Positions 10,777 through 23,436 of a DNA stretch of 64,000 nt are shown piece by piece. Position 1 is the stretch's first letter. Each line of letters opens with the position of its first letter. The stretch is from positions 53,842,062-53,906,061 of the forward strand of contig JARWKL010000001.1 of the NCBI GenBank assembly GCA_029961685.1. The letters run 5' to 3'. The position numbers and the translations under genes were made by a program. The DNA comes from Aristolochia californica. Its lineage: Eukaryota; Streptophyta; Magnoliopsida; Piperales; Aristolochiaceae. The notes under the pieces are model-generated. The model was not told where the DNA came from, did not search any database, and was given only the letters and a program-made list of their open reading frames with translations.

Positions 10777-12300
10777 CACAAGAGCAAAACAGTCCAAGAG
10801 AATCCTAACGGGGTGTCAGCCAAACAAGAGAAAAAATGTCTAGACAAAGTCTCTAGAAGGGTAACCAACTTAGCAGAAGAATCTACAATTATCCATATTC
10901 AATGTATGACTTGGAGCATAAGTAAACCCATAGAAGAAGTTATGAAAACAACTCCTCTCTACCATCTATAGATAGGAAGCTCCATAAGTATTGTAATCAT
11001 CTTTTATCAAAACAAATCCTTTTGGCTAATTATCTTCCCCTGCCACCACCAAAGAAGTCTTAATTAACAATATAAGGGTCAATATGCTGCTAAACTCCAA
11101 TCAAAGGGTGTCTATCTTCACCAAGGAGTTTCTACCCTTGGCATAGGTAACTCAATTTGGTCTTCTATCCCTTCATCTTAATTTTACTTTATCTTGCTAT
11201 ATTAGTGATAATATTATTTATATTTCGAGTAGGTTATGTGAGATACATGTGGCAAGTATTCTCCTTAAGTGAAAAGTCTTAAGTAGTTTACCAAGAGTCT
11301 TTGAGATTATTTAAGTGTCTCTATCCTAGTTCTTTTATCAATTATAATGTCTTATATTAAGTAGTCTAGTACCTAAAAGCTAGGAAGGGTAACATGTTAT
11401 AGTGTATCTATCTAACCAAGTCTCTCACGAAAGTCTTCCACTCAAGTATCCTAATTAAGGGCTACTCTTGATAGAGTCATGTTAGTGCCCTTTTTATCAT
11501 TAAAAAAAAAACTTATAAAAATAGTCTTTGTTTGTCTTCTTTAGAGTCCCCCTACCCCAATCATTAGCCTCTAACCCTGCCATCAAGTCACCTGGGTCAC
11601 CAAGACAAGGTCTCCTACCCTAGCCTAGAACTAGAATCTTAATGGTTTGCTTTATTTACTTGTACCCTAATAAATTATCCAAAAAAGAAAGAATTACACA
11701 AGGTTTGGCAAGAAAAATAAAATAAAACTAACACTAGCATACACAAACCTAGACTGCTAAATGCATATAATTTTCTTTGAAAAATTAGATGGAAGCAAGT
11801 AAAACTTAGAAGCGTGGCTATTGAGTCTTCCTGTTGATCTTCTCAACAATTAATCTTCCTTTCTTTGCTCTTTAATTTTTTAAGCTTATATCATTTAAGC
11901 CACCACTTTTGATGGATTCTAAGCAACAAAGGATTGGTAGAAGAGACTGTGCTCAAGTTTAAATACATTTAATCATCAAATTTATAGAATGTGTCTCATG
12001 TCACTAGTTCCTTACGGGGTGTTATCCTTGGGCTACCTTTTCTCCAAGAATGTGGGGACCACTCCCTCGTGAAAGATTTTTCTAATTTTTTTAAAATTAC
12101 TTAAAGAGTGAGATCTAACATCAAGTTCAACCTGACCCAATCCCCTCACAAGGTATGTTGTATAATATTGAAACAGATCATAAGTGCAAATATAATCCTT
12201 GCCACATACCGTTTTTTAACAAGACATAACAAATGTACACAAACATTTTGAACAATTGTAAATTATAGAAATAAAATAAGAATAAAGAAAAACAGTATAA
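10777..12300. other. No gene recognised
   Basis: AT-rich sequence without recognisable coding blocks, terminal repeats or RNA genes on either strand. It separates a Copia LTR from the 3' end of the 14-3-3 gene. Confidence 0.5.
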
Positions 12301-12679
12301 ATTTTTTTACAAGGAATACCTAACATTCAGAAAAAAATTGGAACAAATCCGGTCACCAATGGCTGTTCATGGAAAGAAGTTACATTATCAAAAGATGAGA
12401 AACAGAGGAACAGTTCCGGCCCTTCATAGAAATCATTTCAGCCACACCAAATCTCAATCCTAAGCTCTGAGAATGGAGAGCTCAATAAAATTGATGGTTT
12501 TACAAACCCTACAATCGGACTGGTTCACCTCACTGTCCAAACATCAACTAAAAAATCTCACTGTAATAGCATGCAAGAGTAATAACATCACAGATAAATG
12601 AGATTTTCTTCCACTAAAAATGATACCAAACGGCACATCTGATCCCCCCTCGTGGCGCGCTCCCTGCTCCAACATCCTT
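12301..12679 (-). other. Likely 3'UTR of the 14-3-3 gene
   Basis: This is the sequence downstream of the TAA at 12682-12680 on the minus strand. It lacks open frames of note. The end of the transcript cannot be fixed from sequence alone. Confidence 0.4.
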
Positions 12680-15600
12680 TTACTGAAAAAAGGCAAAAAG
12701 GAGCAAGGTGAATAAGAACTATTCCAGTTACAAAAGTAACCCTGTATTTTTATAAACACTTTTGATATGGTAAAAAGCAAACCTCTGCATCCTCTGCTCC
12801 ACCAGCTTTTGTGCTGCTGTCCATTTTCTGTGCGTCTTCTGTGGTCATAATAGATCAACATGATCAGACAGAATCATAGAACCTTGCTATTCAATAAATG
12901 ATTTAAATGAATTCTCATCAAATCAACTACCTTATTCCTTCATCAAAGACTATTAAATTCCCATGTGTTTCACTAGATTTTGCTTCAGGTAAGCAAATAA
13001 AAAGAAAAAAAACGAAGCAGAATCCACTTCTAAATTAGTTTGTGTTAATTTAATGCCTTCTTGGAGTCACCCCATTCATAACTACATCCTCAGGTTACTC
13101 CCCTTCCATCAACAAATCATTCATTTAAAATACATCCATACTTTCTGTGAATGTTGATTACACATGCACACACACCCCTCCTTGTCCCCTGGTAAGACAT
13201 AAACCCCCTCCCATGTGGCCATTGAGCTATGGCCCATGAAGAAGTCTATGATAAATTATAAATATAAAAGCATTCTCTTTTGTCATAGTTTCCACAATGT
13301 CCATAGTCTAAATCATTAGCATCAATTTATTGCACAAAACACATGCTACACATACTCAAGCATCAACAAACCTCAAGGGCAGTCATCAGAGTCTCCTGTG
13401 TTTCTCCGTTTTTTAGCACAAGAACATGAAAAAAGGAATGTAGAAACAGTTAAGTACTATATTGCCAAGGACCCAGGCGCAGGATTACATTATGGTCTGC
13501 TTTGCATTGGAGAAAGATAGATAATAAGCCACACATCTGGATCAGATGTATGACATTGAAACCTGCGTTGGCCTTGTAGGCCAAATATTGATCCAAAATC
13601 CACAAAAAGAAGCCTTTGACTTTTTCAGCTGAGAGCTACAAAGATATTGCAGCCAGTATGGTTCAAGCTATAACAGAAGTAATGGGGGTTTATGCACTAA
13701 AAGTGTCCTCATTCAAACCAAACACTTTCTTTCAAATCTAGAAAACATAAATTTGACTGCACAGCCAATTGATTAAATGAACAAAATACAGCAAATTTAT
13801 AATGTCTCTCACACATTGATAGTGATATATGGAATCTAGAACCGGAAAGCTTGAGACTGATCAAGGGAGCAACCTTGATGCATCAAAGACAATGACACAA
13901 AGAAGGCTAGAGCTGATTCATAACTATCTGTTGTGAAAATAAATAGATATTGAAAATATCGCTTGTCACAGACAGGAGGGCAAGCTCGAATTGTTTTCGG
14001 GCCAAGAAATACATGGAATACCAATGACTTCCATTTGCTAAAAATGTCATACTATTTAATAGGTAAGCTTCAAAAAGGAAATAAAATAAAATAGCAAGAA
14101 ATCTCACAATATGAAGACTGCTGATGAGATCAGGAAAATAGAAAAGACCTTAAAATTTTAGCAGAAATGGCAATAAAAATCATAACCACTTTCAGTGTTT
14201 CAAATATTACCTCCATCCTCTAGGATGTCCGAAGTCCACAAAGTAAGATTATCCCTCAAAAGTTGCATGATCAAGGTACTGTCCTTGTAAGATTCTTCGC
14301 TAAGGGTGTCAAGCTCTGAAATGGCTTCATCGAAGGCTTGCTTAGCAAGGTGACAAGCCCTGACAAAAACAATGAGTTAGGTTGTATAATTTTTTTTTTA
14401 ACCTGATTAGGTTGTATAGTTATAATATTTACATATTAAGAACCTTTCTCTTCTTCTTTTTTTTTTTTCTTTAGGTCATTGCTCAACACTCACCTTTCAG
14501 GGGAGTTCATAATTTCATAATAGAAGACCGAGTAATTCAATGCTAAGCCCAGACGAATTGGATGAGTAGGAGACAGATCTGCCTCTGCCGTACTTGAAGC
14601 AATCTGCCATTTGTTCAAAAGAAGAATTGAGTTTTAGAAAACGGTCATGAAAAGGCTAAGAGTACATAAAACATATGTAGTGACAGTTTCCACTTTCCTA
14701 TCCATCAAAGTATACATAATTAATAAATAACAGATGTAGAGTCATGTTATTCTTATTTGCAATGAATGTGACAAGATGAGATGTAGAAAAATACATAAAT
14801 AAAAAGGAAAGTGACATCTCTGAAAACGGACTTTCATAAAGGTCCACGACCACACCTAGATTTCCTATTTTCAGTTCACTTTTATAATGGTACTTCTCAA
14901 TTGTCGATTAATATGTATCACACATCATGATAATAAACAAACACTAAAGAGAACACACAACAGACATGAATGGTAAATACGATATCTTCTGAAGAGATAA
15001 AAATGAAGCAATTAAATAAAAGAAACCATTCACATACCGGCAGAGGATCAAAGTCATGAAGTAAAGAAATCATGAAAAATAAACACCAATGATGAATGAC
15101 TCTACACAGCGAGAAAATTTACATCTTAAAATGACAGCAGCAAAAGATAAATTTAAGAGACAAATACATCAGTGGATGATGCAGCCAGCATTGCTTCAAA
15201 TGAGAACAACCCAAAGAGTATTACAAATCTTCAAGATGATATAATCATACCCTTTTGAGCATGCAAATGAGAATAACCCAAGAGTATTACAACTCTTCTA
15301 CATAATACTCTCCTTGAAGGAATATGACAGTAGAATTAGACAAACAGCAAAGCCAGAGTCATTAACCATAGGCTGAAATGCATTACAATGAAGAACAATT
15401 AATGAACATCATCTATCATGCATATCCTTTAAAAAAACCTCATTAAGTCATGATAGAATCTAGAAATGACAAAAGAACACAGAAGAAAAGAAAATGAAGA
15501 AGCAGATATAAAACGCAATTCCACTCGAAAAATATAACAAAGTCAAGAGAATCAAAACAAAAAACCTACAATTTGCTCGGATCGAGGAATATTCTTTACT

Positions 15601-16397
15601 GAAAATAAAAAAAAATGTGAATAACTCATAATTCTAACCACATCAAAATAATTTTTTAGAATGTGAAGAAGTAAAAAAGCTGAAGGTGTGTAACCTCTTG
15701 CCCTTCTTGAGCATGCAGGGCTCAATGGTAGGCATACCTGATAGGCTTTCAGGGACTGATCTGCAACCTCCTTCCTCTCATTACCAATCTTAAATTCGGC
15801 CAAGTAACGAAAATAATCCCCTTTCCTGCAGTCATCCAAACCCTCGAAACCCTAAATACTCGACTTCCACCCAAAAAACACAACCATCAAAACAGACCAC
15901 TCACATTTTATAATAAAACACAGTAGATTCTCCCGCAGAGGAAGACGGAATGAGGTGTTCGTCAATTACGGTCATGATATCATTACAAATGTTTGACAAT
16001 TCCGATTCCACCTTCTGCCTGTATTCCTTAATCCGCTTCACGTTCTGTTCATTTCCCTTAGTTTCCTCTTTCTGCTCAATGGAACACAAGATCCGCCAAG
16101 ACGCTCTCCGTGCCCCAATCACGTTCTTGTAGCCAACAGAAAGTAGATTTCGCTCCTCTACAGTCAATTCTACATCAAGCCTCGCCACCTTCTTCATGGA
16201 ATCGACCATTTCTGCGAGAAGAACACATACATGAAAGGAAACCCTCGGCGATCGGCATAAAAAAAAAAAAAAACAGATATAGAAAAGCTAAGATGTACAG
16301 ATCTGGGAGAATAAAATACAGTACCATCATATCTTTCAGCTTGCTCAGCTAGCTTTGCAATGTAAACGAAGTTCTCACGTTCCTTAAGGGAAGCCAT
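12680..16397 (-). CDS. 14-3-3 protein, epsilon group (iota-like)
   Basis: Seven coding exons with GT/AG borders and consistent phases: 16397-16325, 16211-15905, 15825-15738, 14603-14494, 14359-14211, 12838-12783 and a last exon starting with the stop codon TAA at 12682-12680. The protein has 261 residues, usual for plant 14-3-3. Signature 1 ([11 protein letters not shown]) spans residues 45-55 and signature 2 ([11 protein letters not shown]...) residues 217-237. The phosphopeptide pocket residues Lys53, Arg60, Arg133 and Tyr134 are all present. Family knowledge: cytosolic/nuclear dimers that bind phosphoserine/threonine clients and tune H+-ATPase, metabolic enzymes and signalling. The N-terminus [19 protein letters not shown] and the EDGEDAQK tail suggest the epsilon (non-plant-like) group. 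The 1.37-kb intron before exon 6 holds no recognisable gene. Confidence 0.96.
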
Positions 16398-16882
16398 GGA
16401 AGATCTGCAAATAGGGTTTCAGAAGCTCTCTCTCACCCTCAAGATTAATTTACTTTCCGGCAATTCGACGATGAGAGAAAGCAGTAGGAGAAAATTAACA
16501 AAACGAGACGTTAGGCCGGCAAAAGCCATTTATAGGAGTGAGTTGGAATACAGTCAGCGAAGCAAAGCGTGGGTCCGATTTCTGCTCCACGTAGGTGTAA
16601 GGAAGCAATCAGGTGTCGCTCCATTCTTAGGGCAATTTAATTTTCGTCGTCAGAGTGTCTTATTCAGAAAATTCCTGCTAGAGACCAAACAATGGCGGGT
16701 CTCTGTAATCTTCTATTTTACCGGAATAAGGAAAGGTTGATCGTCGACCTCATCTCGTCACGCTGCTTCAAAAATCTGATCTTGGTCTTGGGACCTAGAC
16801 GAAACCGGTGAACACTGATGAGGCCTCCCACAGGAAAACAGACAACAGCGCGACTTAGGGAGGGTTAGTCCACAATGAAGTG
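16398..16882 (-). promoter_or_regulatory. 5' leader/promoter region of the 14-3-3 gene
   Basis: This is directly upstream of the 14-3-3 ATG on the minus strand. The plus-strand open frame at 16396-16740 is antisense to the leader and resembles nothing I know. No TATA element could be placed with confidence. Confidence 0.35.
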
Positions 16883-18246
16883 AAAAATTAAACTGAAGTG
16901 AGATGAATTTCTTCTACTTCAACTCATGTTTGGGTATTAGTATAGACGAGTTCAAGTGGCTGAAAAATAAATTCCAGTGTTAGTGCCCCCAAACGAAAAG
17001 TATGATATAAATAAGAGAATTAGTAACTTTTTATAATATACTTAATAGAACATATACCTAAACATATAATTAACTAAAATAAACGTGATTACGTGTAGTC
17101 CATAATATATTAATATCTTAATTAATGAAAAACTATATTATATTACTTAATGATTATAATTTATTATAAATTAAAACAATAATTACATGTAACTAGAATA
17201 AATTATATAAATTAATAAAAATTTAAAAAATAACATAAGATAATATAATAAATAAACCTAATGGTTTAATTAATTATAACAATTTGGATAATTAAACCAA
17301 TTAATGATTACAGTTTATTATAAATTAATATACTAATTACGTGTGACTAGAATAAATTATTTAAAATAAATAAAATTTTAAAAATAACATAAACGAATAT
17401 AATAAATAAATAAATTATTTTGTAATGACATAAGATGTTTTTTAACAACTAAACTCACTATTTTAATACAAAATAAAAAATACATAATAAATAAATAAAT
17501 ATATTAATTTATCAATAACATAATATATTTATTTATGTATTATTAATTAATAATATATTAACACAAAATGTAAATCCAGTGGTTTAAAGTTTATTATAAT
17601 AAAACTAATTCATGATTAAAGTTTATTATAAATTAATATACTAATTACGTGTTATTAGAATAAATTTTTAAAAAGTGAAAAAAAAATTAAAAATAAGTCG
17701 TCGTCATCATCGTCGTTGTCGTCGAAGAGCCCTGCGGCTCTAACACCTTCAATTTTGGATTTCCCAGGCGGCTCCGAGACCTTCGATACCGCCACGAATT
17801 TTTGTTACAGCGTGAAGATCGACCTCACAACAACAAATGTCCCTTCGTTGTTCTGCGCCGACGAGGTTCCGATCCCAATCCGTTCTCCGAAGCATCATAG
17901 ACTCGGTAAGAATCCTAAAATCCCGTGAATCACTGATACCGATGGCAAAAAACCTAGGTATTGCACAGCGAGAGAAACAGGATGAATAAAATTGGGGCGA
18001 ACGAAGAAAGCAGAGAGCGAAAACGAGAGAAAGCAGAGAGAGGAAAGACGAGGGGAAGAAATGGGAGAGGAGAAGAGGAAATGAGAGGGATTTTTTTGTT
18101 TCATGTTAGGGGGGGGGAGGAGAAGAGGAAATGAGAGGGATTGGTAAGTGAATGATTCGGAAAAAAAATAAGAATCAATTTTCCTCCGTTTTTGCCTGGA
18201 CAGTTGAAATGGTATAATCTCACTTCAATTCAAGTCTTTTTACCCC
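16883..18246. mobile_element. Possible non-autonomous DNA element bounded by imperfect inverted repeats
   Basis: The left end (about 16883-16945) and the reverse complement of the right end (about 18246-18190) share TGAAGTGAGAT followed a few bases later by TTCAACT, in the same order. Between them lie about 700 bases of extreme AT-rich sequence (16990-17690), then a GC-richer exon-like block (17700-17930) and purine-rich sequence. No target-site duplication could be fixed. It may be a MITE-like or gene-fragment-carrying element. Confidence 0.45.
17692..17930 (+). pseudogene. Exon-like open frame, possible captured gene fragment
   Basis: An open plus-strand frame begins in a serine-rich microsatellite (TCG/TCA repeats). 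It continues as SPAALTPSILDFPGG and later PSLFCADEVPIPIRSP, then meets a good splice-donor-like sequence, ACTCG followed by GTAAGAATCC, near 17904. Base composition is much more GC-rich than its surroundings. I do not recognise the product. It lies inside the inverted-repeat-bounded region, so capture by an element is one explanation; a small unknown gene's first exon is another. Confidence 0.35.
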
Positions 18247-18375
18247 CTTGATGTTTTCTCGAACGAAAATCTAATTGTCACTCCGACTCAATAAATGAAA
18301 TTATCAAAACATCCAGTAAAATAATCAATCGTTTTTTGTTGTTGATTTGTCAATGTACAGCATGTGATGCTTACA

Positions 18376-18945
18376 ACAGTAGCGTTTGTATCTAGAGGTT
18401 CGCCATTATGTAGGGAAGAGATTCTTGTTGTTTTAGACTGTCTGCAACATGAGCAACAACCCCAGCCCCAGCATTCTGCCACCATTCGCTTTTCACCTGC
18501 ATCAACGACAGACAAAAAAAAAAAAAAACTGTCGTGAACGAGAAAAAGAGAGCATCAAACGCGATATTACTATACTAACGCCCCCAGACCGCATAAGACA
18601 CGCCTGGATGGTGGATGGTGGATGGTGCAATACTAGGGGGCGATGAACAAACCAGGCAACTGTAGCGTTTTTATCTAGAGGTTCGCCGTTATGTAGGGAA
18701 GAGATTCTTGCTGTTTTAGACTGTCTGCAACATGAGCAACAACTCCAGCCCCAGCATTATGCCACCATTCGCTTTTCACCTGCATCGACAACAGAAAAAA
18801 AAACTTTCATGAGTGAGAAAACGAGAAAAAGAGGGCATCAAACTCGATATTCCTATATTAACGCCCCCACACCGCATCAGACAAGCGTGGATGGTGGAAG
18901 GTGCAATACTAGGGCAACAAACAAACCAGACAGGGTAAACATGCT
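18376..18945 (-). repeat. Tandem duplication (about 285 bp) carrying the hydrolase terminal exon
   Basis: Two adjacent units, about 18376-18658 and 18659-18945, align along their length. Each has the terminal exon, its splice acceptor, an A-run and a tail with ACGCCCCCA and GGATGGTGGA motifs. They differ by scattered substitutions and small indels, so the duplication is not very recent. Confidence 0.9.
18392..18496 (-). CDS. Second copy of the hydrolase terminal exon (alternative exon or relic)
   Basis: A 105-base open segment preceded by a GCAG acceptor on the minus strand, encoding VKSEWWQNAGAGVV... to a TAG stop. It aligns residue for residue with the terminal exon at 18779-18675, differing at His to Gln (seventh residue) and Thr to Met near the end. 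It lies farther downstream, so it would be used only by skipping the proximal copy. Whether it is ever spliced in cannot be told from sequence. Confidence 0.6.
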   Translation of the reverse strand: MKSEWWQNAGAGVVAHVADSLKQQESLPYIMANL

Positions 18946-21900
18946 AAGAACTATCAATGCTGGCTCGGTGACTCAAAATAACTCATCAAAAAAGCTATTA
19001 TACATTTAGGTCTTTTAAGCAAAACTGGGCAACCTAAATTATACATTCTGTGACTCGCAAAAATGTCATAACATAAAGCTGGTGCTTTTGGAAACTTCAA
19101 AAGAAAAGAGGAACATACAAGCTTAAGTGATTTGACAACAGAGTAAATTCATACATGAATGTTGTTATGAGCAAAAAAAGGCCACATTGCTGAATGAAAG
19201 CTGACATCCACTTTCTTCCATCCTACTCGTTGTAGTCCTCGGATCATTTCCTCTGAAAGAACTTGAAAGTGGTGAACAAGTCATAGGCTAACAGAAAAAG
19301 AAAGGAACAAAAGTATCTATTGGTTATAAAATAAACCTTCCATGATATTGTGATACTCAGCTGTGTTTTGAGTGCTGGGAGTTGTTTGAGCAGCTTCTTT
19401 GGCCTTTGCTGCTTCCAGAGGAAAATGCGGGCCATCACATGACACAGGTGGGCAGTATTCCACATCTACAACATGCTTGTAACCATCCAAAGACCTTTGT
19501 GGGGGCTGCCAGTTTTAATAGGAGATCAGTCTAGACAGAGAAATTTGCCACTCATGATTAAGAGCATTTGGTTCATGGCTCAGCTGAATAACTAATTATT
19601 CCATCAATGTACAAGAGAATTGCTATAATTCAAGAAAAGCACTTTGGATTGAATTACCTTAACAAGTTCTTTTTCTCTTCGTATAGAGGATGTGCGCCAG
19701 CCAACCATATCTAGATGATGCTACAGAAAACTATATTGGGAAAGAAAGAGGAATAAAGGAAAAAACATGATTTAAAATAAGTTAATTCAGTACACAATAC
19801 AGGTAAAGGTAAAAAGGATACGATCATAAGAGACATTGGCATAGACAGTACGACATTTAAATGCTTCAAGAGCAGATCTGCAAAAAAAAAGTCAGAGCAT
19901 GTAAACAATTTTCAGTTTTGCTCATCAAATACATTAATAAGTAGAAGAGGATGATAAGCAGTTAAAGTACAGATATGGATAAGTCAACCAAAACCATCAA
20001 AGTAAGACAACTCTGTTATCCATCAGTTCGAAATGAATTTATTCTTTTTGACAATTAGTTAGCAACAAAAAAAAAACAGTTATAATAACCAAATCAGGAA
20101 TTTCATGGAAATCAGATTGTAATTTTTTTGGATCCTTTTCTATTGTGGGTCCAATCAATGACTTGGTGTGTAAAATATACTGCTTGGGAGCATTGAAAGC
20201 AAAATATTTCAGCTTACATAAATTTTCCATCCTCACAATCAGATACCATTCTCAGAAGAAGAGGCGGCCGGCTTGATTTGCCTTCTGTGAGGAATAGCTG
20301 ACGACCAGTTTGGCCAATAAAAAAGGGGGCTATGGGTGGAGCCAATTTTTCCAAGAAAGGAACTCCCAGGAGAAATGGAAGCTGAAAATTCAAGAATAAT
20401 ATACATGAACTCAGATTTCAGTTTCCAGTAATTAGAAACAGGAAATGTATCTGCATTCCTCTCTACTCTAAAACAAAATTCCTCGAATTAGAACTATTTC
20501 TTTGTATTTTCCTTTCTTATAGTAAATTCACGGTACTCTGTATCTAAGAATTTTACCTGATTTTTCCCTCTTACTCCTAAATGTGGAGTTGCTAATGTAA
20601 TAAAATTGGCTGGCTCCAATCCTGCAATTTTTCCTACAGTAGAAGTGTCTAACGTTCCTCTGCAAGCAACTTCACGGCTGTAAAGATCATCAGGTTGAAC
20701 ACTGACCAAGGCACAAGGAGAATAAAGAACTGCAATTGCATATCGTGCAAACAAACCACCCAGAGAATGAGCTAAAAAGGAGATCTTTTTCAAGCTTTTC
20801 GTTCTTTGGACCACTTGCATAACCTGCTTCAAATAACTCAACTGTAAAAAGTGCACATCCCAAGATTTCAAAATAAGAAGTTTCTCAATAGAAATGGAGA
20901 CTCCTTACACAAGTAGCATAAAAAAATGTGTGACATGTGCTGAATTGTTCTAAAACCACTTAAAACATCAGATTTTGGGAAAAAAACTGTGCAAGAATCT
21001 CATGAAGTGCAAGAGTTTAGCTTTCTGATCCATGTTTTACCTACACCTGAGTCAGGAGAGAAATAATTCCTAAATCGGAATACTTTTTTTGTAAGTACAT
21101 TTAGAATACCCTTGATAAGCCTAGATTCATCAATCAGAGGGAGTTTGAATCATGGATCATCCAAGGCAGAGCTTTCAAATAAGGACTCAAGTCATTTACC
21201 CATGCATCTATAAGAAAGCCTAATTAGACATAAAAACAAGCCTAATTATATCAATAGGACCACTTGAGACCAGAAAGAAACTATTAAGGGACTCACTTCA
21301 TCTGCCAATCGTCTTCCTGCTCCATCAATTCCACCAAAGGTTTTTGTGTAGGTATTAGATGAACTGGCTGTATGAACATGACAGCCATCGCATGAGAAAC
21401 ATAATCTGTTGAATACACAACAAAAACAGTGGGACAACAAAAATAACATCCACACACCATTCACTAAGGAAATGATATTATGTATATGAGAAAAGAAAGT
21501 AGATTAAGCTATACATAAAAAGCGATTAACATAACCAAAAGGCTTGATCTCACGGAAATCCAAACACAAGACTTACCATAAATAAGAAAGCTGCTTCCCA
21601 ACCTTCTTTTCAGCTCTGCTTCAACATAAGTCCAATCACTTGGGCTGTAGTAGCAGATGGGAATAACAACTTTGAAATTTCATTTTTCTATCTGAAACTA
21701 GAAATAACAAGCTTTACAGTTGAGATTTCTCAACATCTTTCTCTGGCATTTTTTTCTTTACAGACACCAAATAGAAGGTCTTTCGTTAGATATTCCAGTT
21801 CCTGCCAGTCTCAGAGAAAAACATTGGCAGAGAAATGTTTAAGAATTTCAGGTATTGACTTATCTTTACCTTGCCAAGATGCCATGAATTAGGACTAGAA

Positions 21901-23436
21901 GATGATCAGGCTCAAGTTTAAACTTTGAAACTCCGTTGGGAGCGGCAACATTTGCTTGAGTGGTACTCATTGCTTGAATTCTTAAGCTTGTACTTCTGTC
22001 AAAATTATTTATGCCTGCACACAATTAAGTTAATTAATGCTGGCTAATACAACAGAGGTGGTCAAGAATTTTTCCGTTCATTTCTACTACTCAAAATAAG
22101 AAAGAGAAAAAGAACTATTGTGTGCATGTTATCAAAGTTATGCTTGCAAAACTGAATATGATAGGAGACAACATTTTGGACAAAATATACTATAGAGCAA
22201 TTATCCATTGAAACAAAAAACACCAACGAAACCACTAAAATATTGACCCACATTAATTCATTTACATGAAAACTACAACCATGTCAGGTAAAATAATAAT
22301 GTCGTGATGACTAAAATATAATTTTTTCCTCAGACAAATTGAACAGTTTTCAAATGTTAAATTCCATCTTTAAATGACTTCTATGAAAATACTAACTGAG
22401 AGAAATCTTAAATAGCCTACTAGGAATTTGTCAAACCTCAATGCGGAGGATCTGTACTGTTGCATAATGGCTAAAGAAACAACAGATAATAATCTTGCAT
22501 GTGGCATTAAAATGTTAAATGAACCATAAGTGAAATAATTTTGCAGTTACCATGTAGTATTCATCCATCTACCCAAGTGGCTTCTCTGATGAATCTCAGT
22601 CATACCTTACCAACAAGGTTAACTTATGAGTAACCCGATCCTTAATTCCCATTAAATTCTGATTGCCACTTTCATGCCATCCACTGCATTTGACCTTATG
22701 TGGACTTAACGTTTATTTTTTGCTTCCCCACACCCCACTTCCAACAAAATCTAAGCCACTAAAATTTATCCGGTTAAGAGTCCTTCACTAACAAAGAGTT
22801 TAAATCTTTGACAGTAAAAATCATCAAGATTCCTTAATTCCCTCTTAGTGGCTAAGAAACCAGACTTTGCAGCAAAGTCATTTTCCCTTTCCTCCCTATG
22901 CGAATTACACATCAACCAGTAATGCACTTCTTCATTTTTCACAAAGAATAAATTCAACACCATCATAACAAGATAACCGGCTTGGCAGTCACCCTTTTTG
23001 TTTTATGACAACAATAAGCAGCAATTGCAGAGCTTAGAAACAAAGAAATGAGCTAGCTATTAGAGCAACTAACGGCGAATGTGAGAATGGAAATTGTCAA
23101 AGAAAAAATCGTAATCATAAAGCCAAAGTATAGACTAACAGCAACTATGTACAGTTTCTTCAATTTGCAAGGAACCAATTCAAATAGCCCTATTATAATA
23201 AAAATCCAACTGCTGTTTTGCTATTTGATTTTCCGAAGAGTAACTTCAATTCACTTCAATTTCTTGGCAGAATATCAGGGAGGGACGTAAAGAATTGCAT
23301 AAAAAGATAAAAAGGAAATACCCGAGGCACTACCTCTAATGTAAAGAGTGGAAAAAGCGGATGCATATTTGCCATTTCCGATCTTCAGAATCGGGTAATA
23401 GTAACGAGGAGCATGTACTAATGGGGTGGAGGCCAT
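18675..23436 (-). CDS. DUF676-type alpha/beta hydrolase (putative lipase/serine esterase), probably plastid-targeted
   Basis: Eleven coding exons, all GT/AG with matching phases: 23436-23334, 22014-21870, 21644-21577, 21367-21297, 20823-20557, 20381-20218, 19877-19822, 19710-19658, 19505-19337, 19252-19155 and 18779-18675, giving 432 residues. The fold is seen in VLIHGIL (oxyanion HG at 78-79) and AHSLGG, with nucleophile Ser149. Later come YANVSYDH, VGWRTSSIR and WPFFAHNNIHV, typical of the plant DUF676 'putative serine esterase' family; His394 or His398 may complete the triad. Residues 1-49, encoded by exon 1 and the start of exon 2, are rich in Ser/Arg/Tyr, poor in acids, and end RIQA before Met50. 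This looks like a chloroplast transit peptide, so I chose the upstream ATG; translation from Met50 would give a 383-residue cytosolic form. The substrate is unknown. Confidence 0.88.

Noticed and set aside
20883..21246. TTGAGTTATTTGAAG directly after a TTTTTACAG acceptor as the start of hydrolase exon 5
   Set aside because: Using the next AG, at 20825-20824, joins LADE to VMQVVQ, as in relatives; the longer form would insert six residues. It remains a possible alternative acceptor.
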